Positions 5,341 through 9,363 of a stretch of DNA of 9,363 nt are shown here, piece after piece. The DNA is from an uncultured Collinsella sp. Lineage in GTDB: Bacteria > Actinomycetota > Coriobacteriia > Coriobacteriales > Coriobacteriaceae. The notes under the pieces are model-generated. The model did no database searches. It was given only the letters and a program-made list of their open reading frames with translations, and was not told the origin of the DNA. Position 1 is the stretch's first letter, and every line of letters starts with the position of its first letter. Both the position numbers and the translations under genes were made by a program. Where the stretch lies: NCBI GenBank assembly GCA_902489295.1, contig CABTZM010000072.1:1-9363 (forward strand), given 5' to 3'.

Positions 5341-6903
5341 ATGGATAAAGTCAAAACGGCCTTCCAGAACTTTGGCCGCGTTATCGTCGACCCTATTTTG
5401 TACCTTTCGGTAACGGGCATCATTTTGGCCATCGCCACGGTATGCTCGCTCGGCAGCGGAGTTGTCGCAGATCTGGGCACGCTGCTCTCCGCGGCAACCA
5501 ACTCCGCGGTGATCGGCAACCTGCCGGTGATTTTCGCAGTCGGCCTAACGGCAGGCTTCGCAAAGAAGCAAAAATCCAACGCGGCAGTGTTTGGACTTAT
5601 TAGTTACCTCATGTTCCTGTATGTCAACAACGCCTACCTGACGCTCACCGATCAGCTGGCAAAAGCCGGCGCGATGGGTCTGTATGGCACTGGCCAGGCA
5701 ACGGTACTGGGTCTTCAAGTTACCGATGTCAACGTCTTCGGCGGCGTACTCATCGGATGCTTCTGCGGTTGGCTCTACAACAAACTGATCGACGTAAAGG
5801 TATCGGAGTATATCCGGATTTACGGCGGACCCCGCCTGGCCCTTCTGGCGATGGTTCCGCTGAGCATTGTCTTCGGCATCGGAGCGACTATCGTGTGGCC
5901 CCCTATCGCCAACGCCATCAGCAACGCTTCTTCATTCATCGCAGCCTCGGGTGGTCTGGGCGTTTTCATTTACGGCTTCCTGAACCGCGTCCTCGTACCT
6001 CTCGGCATGCACCACTTTATGTGGATGCCGTTTGACTACTCCGCGATTGGCGGCACGGCGGTCGTCGCCGGCCAGAGTGTTTCCGGCGCAGCAAACATCT
6101 TCTATGCCGAGCTTCCCCATATCGCCGACGGATCCCTCACCACAGTCGACCCCTCTGTCCGCTTTGCCATGTTCGGCTTTGGCAAGGAATTCGTAACCCT
6201 CGGCACCGTGCTCGCAATGATTGCGACTTCCCGTCCGGAGAATCGAAAAGCTGTCGCAGCCATGCTGGTGCCCATTTACATCACCGCCATGCTCTCCGGC
6301 ATCACTGAGCCGCTCGACTTCATGATCCTGTTCGCGTCTCCGATTCTCTGGGTTGCCTACAGCCTGTTCTACGGACTGGGCGAGATGCTCCTGTTTGTCC
6401 TGGGAGTCCGCTTGCTTAACATGTACGGTGGCATCGAGCTGCTCACGCTCGGCCTGCCTTTGCCAATGGGCGTCACCAAGTTCCCGATTTACATCGTCTT
6501 GGGCATCGTGTTTGCCGCCGTTTCGTTCATCGTTCTGGCGATGGTGATCAAGAAACTCAACCTCATGACGCCCGGCCGTTCCGCAGAGTGGTCTGCAGAG
6601 GTCTCCGGAGACAACAATGCTCTCAAGTCCTCCGGAACTCCGGAAGTCGACGCAAAACAGCAGGAAATGGTGCAGAACATCATCAACGGCCTTGGCGGCA
6701 AGGACAATATCAACACCATGGGCTGCTGCATGACTCGTCTCCGTGTCGAAGTCAAAGATCCCGACAAGGTCAACGAAGAGACCATCAAGAAGGCTATCGA
6801 CAAGGGCCTGTTTAAGAACGGCACCAATGTCCAAATTGTCGTGGGAACCAACGTGCACTCCGTCTACGACCTGCTGCGTCCCATCCTTAATCTGGAAGAT
6901 TAA
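5341..6903 (+). CDS. glvC: PTS alpha-glucoside-type EIICB permease (GlvC/MalP-like, 520 aa)
   Basis: This is a membrane permease that imports and phosphorylates a sugar. EIIC (residues about 1-410) is polytopic, with FGRVIVDPILYLSVTGIILA at the N-terminus, the LPVIFAVGLTAGFAKK block, RVLVPLGMHHFMW and the glucose-superfamily signature GITEPLDF at 320-327, ending at KKLNLMTPGR. A linker leads to EIIB (about 440-520), with GGKDNINTMGCCMTRLRV, where C463 is the phosphorylated cysteine directly before MTRLR. No EIIA domain is attached, so phosphate must come from an EIIA encoded elsewhere. Length and domain order match GlvC/MalP. The neighbouring GH4 gene points to an alpha-glucoside such as maltose, but the exact sugar is inferred. 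The ribosome site GGAGAGGGG lies just ahead of the ATG. Confidence 0.9.
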   Translation: MDKVKTAFQNFGRVIVDPILYLSVTGIILAIATVCSLGSGVVADLGTLLSAATNSAVIGNLPVIFAVGLTAGFAKKQKSNAAVFGLISYLMFLYVNNAYLTLTDQLAKAGAMGLYGTGQATVLGLQVTDVNVFGGVLIGCFCGWLYNKLIDVKVSEYIRIYGGPRLALLAMVPLSIVFGIGATIVWPPIANAISNASSFIAASGGLGVFIYGFLNRVLVPLGMHHFMWMPFDYSAIGGTAVVAGQSVSGAANIFYAELPHIADGSLTTVDPSVRFAMFGFGKEFVTLGTVLAMIATSRPENRKAVAAMLVPIYITAMLSGITEPLDFMILFASPILWVAYSLFYGLGEMLLFVLGVRLLNMYGGIELLTLGLPLPMGVTKFPIYIVLGIVFAAVSFIVLAMVIKKLNLMTPGRSAEWSAEVSGDNNALKSSGTPEVDAKQQEMVQNIINGLGGKDNINTMGCCMTRLRVEVKDPDKVNEETIKKAIDKGLFKNGTNVQIVVGTNVHSVYDLLRPILNLED

Positions 6904-6907
6904 CAGT

Positions 6908-6940
6908 CGCTTAATCGATAATCGATAAGCGATAAGCGAG
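6908..6940 (+). repeat. Four 7-bp tandem repeats forming an intercistronic hairpin
   Basis: AATCGAT, AATCGAT, AAGCGAT, AAGCGAG run head to tail at 6913-6940. With CGCTT at 6908-6912, the stretch can fold CGCTT/AAGCG plus ATCG/CGAT. The last unit supplies part of the ribosome site (GAGGAGA) of the next gene, so changes in copy number or folding could alter its translation. Confidence 0.6.
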
Positions 6941-6948
6941 GAGACCTC

Positions 6949-7218
6949 ATGTTGACCAAAACGTTTCATTCAATCCGAGGCATGTTCGAACGCCTGCTCA
7001 ACATGTGCAAAGAAAAGTCGACAAGGGGTCTTCTCGTACTTATGGCTGCATTCGCATGTGGTTTTATCTGGCCGCTCCTGGGTCTACTCGCTGCGGTTTG
7101 GACCCGGCGTTCAGGAAGGCACGCGGACGCAGGCAGCATTGCAGGCATGGCGGCGGTCATCAACATCGCTACCTACTTCGTGCAGATAGTAACCAAGATT
7201 GTCTGCAGCTCAATTTGA
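6949..7218 (+). CDS. Small two-helix membrane protein in the PTS operon (89 aa), unknown
   Basis: ATG 6949-6951 follows GAGGAGA with good spacing, 45 bases after the permease stop and 19 bases before the glucosidase start, so it is in the operon. Residues about 27-51 (GLLVLMAAFACGFIWPLLGL and on) form one hydrophobic helix. A basic WTRRSGRH turn follows, and residues about 62-86 form a second helix. The N-terminal 26 residues are basic and amphipathic. I do not recognise the family. The usual glv operons I know do not have such a gene. It could be an accessory subunit of the permease, or a small regulator; neither is shown. Confidence 0.7.
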   Translation: MLTKTFHSIRGMFERLLNMCKEKSTRGLLVLMAAFACGFIWPLLGLLAAVWTRRSGRHADAGSIAGMAAVINIATYFVQIVTKIVCSSI

Positions 7219-7237
7219 TTTGAAAGGCATGAACAAC

Positions 7238-8566
7238 ATGAACGGATACAAGATTGTCATCTGCGGCGGCGGCAGCACCTATACCGCCGGTATCGTCAAA
7301 GACCTGATTGATCAAAAGGACGAACTGGGGATTCGTGAGCTTTGGCTCTATGACATCGACAAGGAACGCCAGGACACGGTCGCTGTGGTGGTTAAGGCAG
7401 TTATCGATGACCTTGCTCCCGAGATCCCCTTGCATGTAACCGTCGACCCCAAAGAGGCGTTTACAGATGCGAACTTTGTTATGGCGCAGATGCGCGTGGG
7501 CGGGCTCAAGATGCGTATCCAGGATGAGCAGATCAGCCTGCGCCATGGCGTAGTCGGCCAAGAAACCTGCGGAGCAGGTGGCATGGCCTATGGCATGAGG
7601 ACCATCTTCCCCATGTGCGAGCTTGTCGATTTCTGCGAGGAGTACGCCTGCAAGGACTACTGGATCGTCAACTACTCCAACCCCGCTGCCATCGTAGCCA
7701 AGGCGATGCACAAGCTGCGCCCAAACGCTCGCATTCTCGACATCTGCGACATGCCGGTAGAGATTGAAGCCCGCATGGCGGAGATTTTGGGCTGCGAACT
7801 CGACGACATTGAAGTCGACTACTTTGGCCTCAATCACTTTGGGTGGTATACCAGCGTACGCTGCAAGGGTGTCGACGTTACGGACAAGCTCAAAGAGCAC
7901 GTGCGTAAGTACGGTTACATTTCCGAGGCAAGCCTCAATGACGCATTGGTAAAGGACCCAGACTGGGCCCACACCTTCAAGAATGCGGCAACGATTTCCA
8001 CGCTATTCCAGGATTACCTCCCCAATACCTATTACCAGTATTACCTGTTGCCCGATGCCTGCGTGGAGTACATGGACATCAATAACACGCGTGGCATGCA
8101 GGTCGTAAACGGCCGCGAAAAGCGTATCTTCGACGCATCTGCGGCGCTTAAGCGCGGTGAAAAGGTCGATCTCACGCAGTTCTACGTAGGCGTCCACGGC
8201 AGGTTCATTGTCGATGTCGTCAAGTCCCTGGCGAAGGATTTGCGCCATCGCCAGCTGGTGATCGTGCCCAATAATGGCGCAATCGAGAATCTCTCGGACG
8301 ACGCAACCGTCGAGATTCCGGCGTACATCACCGATCGAGGAGCCGAACCGGTCCGCGTCGGGAAGATTCCCCGCTTCTACAAGGGCCTTATCGAGCAGCA
8401 GGATGCCTGCGAGGGCCTTGTGGTCGAGGCCGTTATCGAGGGCTCCTACCAGAAGGCACTCGAGGCCTTCACCCTCAATCGCACGATTCCCTCAGCGCGC
8501 GTGGCCAAGGAAGTCTTGGACGACATGATCGAGGCGAACAAGGGCTATTGGCCTGAGCTGAAGTAG
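7238..8566 (+). CDS. glvA: GH4 6-phospho-alpha-glucosidase (GlvA/MalA-like, 442 aa)
   Basis: This cytoplasmic NAD- and Mn-dependent hydrolase cleaves the 6-phospho-alpha-glucoside delivered by the PTS. The Rossmann motif KIVICGGGSTYT (residues 5-16) binds NAD. Also present are ERQDT, VGQETCGAGGMAYGMR, NYSNPAA and DICDMP, with C170 (metal) and D171, and LNHFGW, with H200 as the second metal ligand. The CDMP form is typical of alpha-specific members, whereas beta-specific ones have CN(V/I)P. The C-terminus, EANKGYWPEL, is very like GlvA of B. subtilis (449 aa). I chose ATG 7238 because GAAAGG (7222-7227) is ten bases ahead; ATG 7229 would be only one base from it. GH4 enzymes use an oxidation, elimination and reduction mechanism at C3. 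The gene ends just before a strong terminator. Confidence 0.93.
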   Translation: MNGYKIVICGGGSTYTAGIVKDLIDQKDELGIRELWLYDIDKERQDTVAVVVKAVIDDLAPEIPLHVTVDPKEAFTDANFVMAQMRVGGLKMRIQDEQISLRHGVVGQETCGAGGMAYGMRTIFPMCELVDFCEEYACKDYWIVNYSNPAAIVAKAMHKLRPNARILDICDMPVEIEARMAEILGCELDDIEVDYFGLNHFGWYTSVRCKGVDVTDKLKEHVRKYGYISEASLNDALVKDPDWAHTFKNAATISTLFQDYLPNTYYQYYLLPDACVEYMDINNTRGMQVVNGREKRIFDASAALKRGEKVDLTQFYVGVHGRFIVDVVKSLAKDLRHRQLVIVPNNGAIENLSDDATVEIPAYITDRGAEPVRVGKIPRFYKGLIEQQDACEGLVVEAVIEGSYQKALEAFTLNRTIPSARVAKEVLDDMIEANKGYWPELK

Positions 8567-8590
8567 AGAAGCCATCCAGATAGCAAAAGC

Positions 8591-8635
8591 ACAAAAGGTG
8601 GCCTCAAGGCAAAATGCTTTGGGGTCACCTTTTGT
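8591..8635. terminator. Bidirectional intrinsic terminator
   Basis: ACAAAAGGTGGCCTCAAGGC (8591-8610) is complementary at 17 of 20 positions to GCTTTGGGGTCACCTTTTGT (8616-8635), with a 5-base loop. The stem provides a T-run for both strands (CCTTTTGT on each side), ending the sugar operon and the convergent regulator gene. Confidence 0.9.
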
Positions 8636-8639
8636 ATGA

Positions 8640-9363
8640 CTAAATCTCCGCAAAACTCGTAAAGATGAACGAATCGGCCTCGTGTTTTACACGATAGTTC
8701 TCTTGATAATCCTGATTGAATATAAGCGAATAAATAACCTGAAGCGTATACGTGAGCGAGATCATGGAAGAGTAATTGGCAACCTTTCCAATCACGCGCT
8801 CTGATTTTGGAATGAGCAAGACAGTGTCGCATTGCCTGGCGAGCGCCGAATCAGAAAACGCCGTGATTAAACACGGCTTGATTCCGCGCTCGGAAAGAGC
8901 GGCGGCGTATTTGGAATAATCATAGTGAATGCCGCTGTAGCTTAGGAATAAAAACAGGTCGCCGGGCCTACCGTTCTTAACGTGCAGTGTCTGCAGGCCC
9001 CCGTCGTCTGCCATGGTGACATGACGATCGAGCTTGAGAAGATTGTTGCGAAAGATACATCCCGCCAGATAGCTTTCCCCTTTAGCAAAGATGTAAATTC
9101 GCGGGGCGCTAAGAACTGCCTTGGCGATTATGCTCAATTTGGCGCTATCGAGCTCGATTTTCGTTTGATCTATGACGCCCTTCAGGAGATTTGCAAGGTT
9201 GCCCTCGATGGCCTCAATTGAATCGGTACTGCCAAAAGGACGATTGCGATCGACGGTGGCAGCCAGAAGATAGTCTCCGCTTATCTCCTGGATGAGCTGC
9301 ATGATCAACTCTCGATAGCCGCTTAGGCCCAATTTCTTACAAAAGCGGATGATTGTCGCGTTC
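8640..9363 (-). CDS. RpiR-family transcriptional regulator (partial, runs off the right edge)
   Basis: About 240 residues are visible; the true start lies beyond 9363. The first visible residues, NATIIRFCKKLGLSGYREL, are the recognition part of the RpiR helix-turn-helix ((S/N)-x-T-I-x-R-F-x-KKLG-x-x-GY-x-EL). A SIS phosphosugar-binding domain follows from about residue 85, with IYIFAKGESYLAG, GDLFLFLSYSG (SYSG at visible 141-144) and KPCLITAFSDS. RpiR proteins sense sugar phosphates. With the GH4 and EIICB genes this recalls the glv locus, where GlvR belongs to the same family, but here the gene is convergent rather than inside the operon. Its DNA is more AT-rich than the glucosidase gene. 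Internal TTG codons near the edge should not be taken as starts. Confidence 0.9.
   Translation of the reverse strand, partial: NATIIRFCKKLGLSGYRELIMQLIQEISGDYLLAATVDRNRPFGSTDSIEAIEGNLANLLKGVIDQTKIELDSAKLSIIAKAVLSAPRIYIFAKGESYLAGCIFRNNLLKLDRHVTMADDGGLQTLHVKNGRPGDLFLFLSYSGIHYDYSKYAAALSERGIKPCLITAFSDSALARQCDTVLLIPKSERVIGKVANYSSMISLTYTLQVIYSLIFNQDYQENYRVKHEADSFIFTSFAEI

Noticed and set aside
5932..6969. 345-codon minus-strand frame opposite the PTS permease
   Set aside because: Long antisense shadow of a clear EIICB gene; composition is His- and Asp-rich without motifs.
7169..7972. 267-codon minus-strand frame opposite the GH4 gene
   Set aside because: Antisense shadow of a well-conserved glucosidase.

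Overview
The window looks like chromosomal DNA of a moderately GC-rich Gram-positive gut bacterium. Coriobacteriia (Collinsella-like) is my best guess, from the style of the proteins, the strong GGAGG-type ribosome binding sites and a tRNA that encodes its own CCA. This is inference; no taxonomic marker gene is present.

Left two thirds (1-about 5090) is accessory DNA. The first 117 bases look like one end of an IS21-type insertion sequence that has landed in the 3' part of a DUF2958 gene. A structured non-coding stretch (389-660) and a 51-codon gene (728-883) follow. Next comes a leftward two-gene unit (1592-880) of small paralogous proteins sharing a WPDGR motif. Its promoter (TTTACA-17-GACAAT) carries two near-perfect Gram-positive LexA (SOS) boxes. 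A divergent gene (1795-2544) encodes a membrane-anchored HNH nuclease. Facing it is a leftward, translationally coupled pair: an EcsC-like membrane protein (4420-3482) and an Mrr-type restriction endonuclease (3504-2565), the latter broken by one extra base in a homopolymer. At 4627-4671 lies the detached 3' half of tRNA-Met(CAU), including CCA and followed by an intrinsic terminator. This is the classic scar of a tRNA-targeting integrative element. A decayed tyrosine-integrase fragment (4701-5090) sits next to it.

Right part (5091-9363) is a sugar-uptake locus of the glv/mal type: a PTS EIICB permease (5341-6903), a small two-helix membrane protein of unknown role (6949-7218), a GH4 NAD/metal-dependent 6-phospho-alpha-glucosidase (7238-8566), a strong bidirectional terminator (8591-8635), and a convergent RpiR-type regulator that runs off the right edge. 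The model is that an alpha-glucoside is phosphorylated on entry by EIICB, with EIIA supplied from elsewhere. GH4 then hydrolyses it, and the RpiR protein senses the phosphosugar. A 12-bp perfect palindrome upstream of the permease gene is a candidate operator.

The most promising parts for new biology are the SOS-controlled WPDGR pair, the EcsC-like/Mrr coupled cassette and membrane-tethered HNH nuclease that face each other, and the unassigned small membrane protein in the PTS operon.
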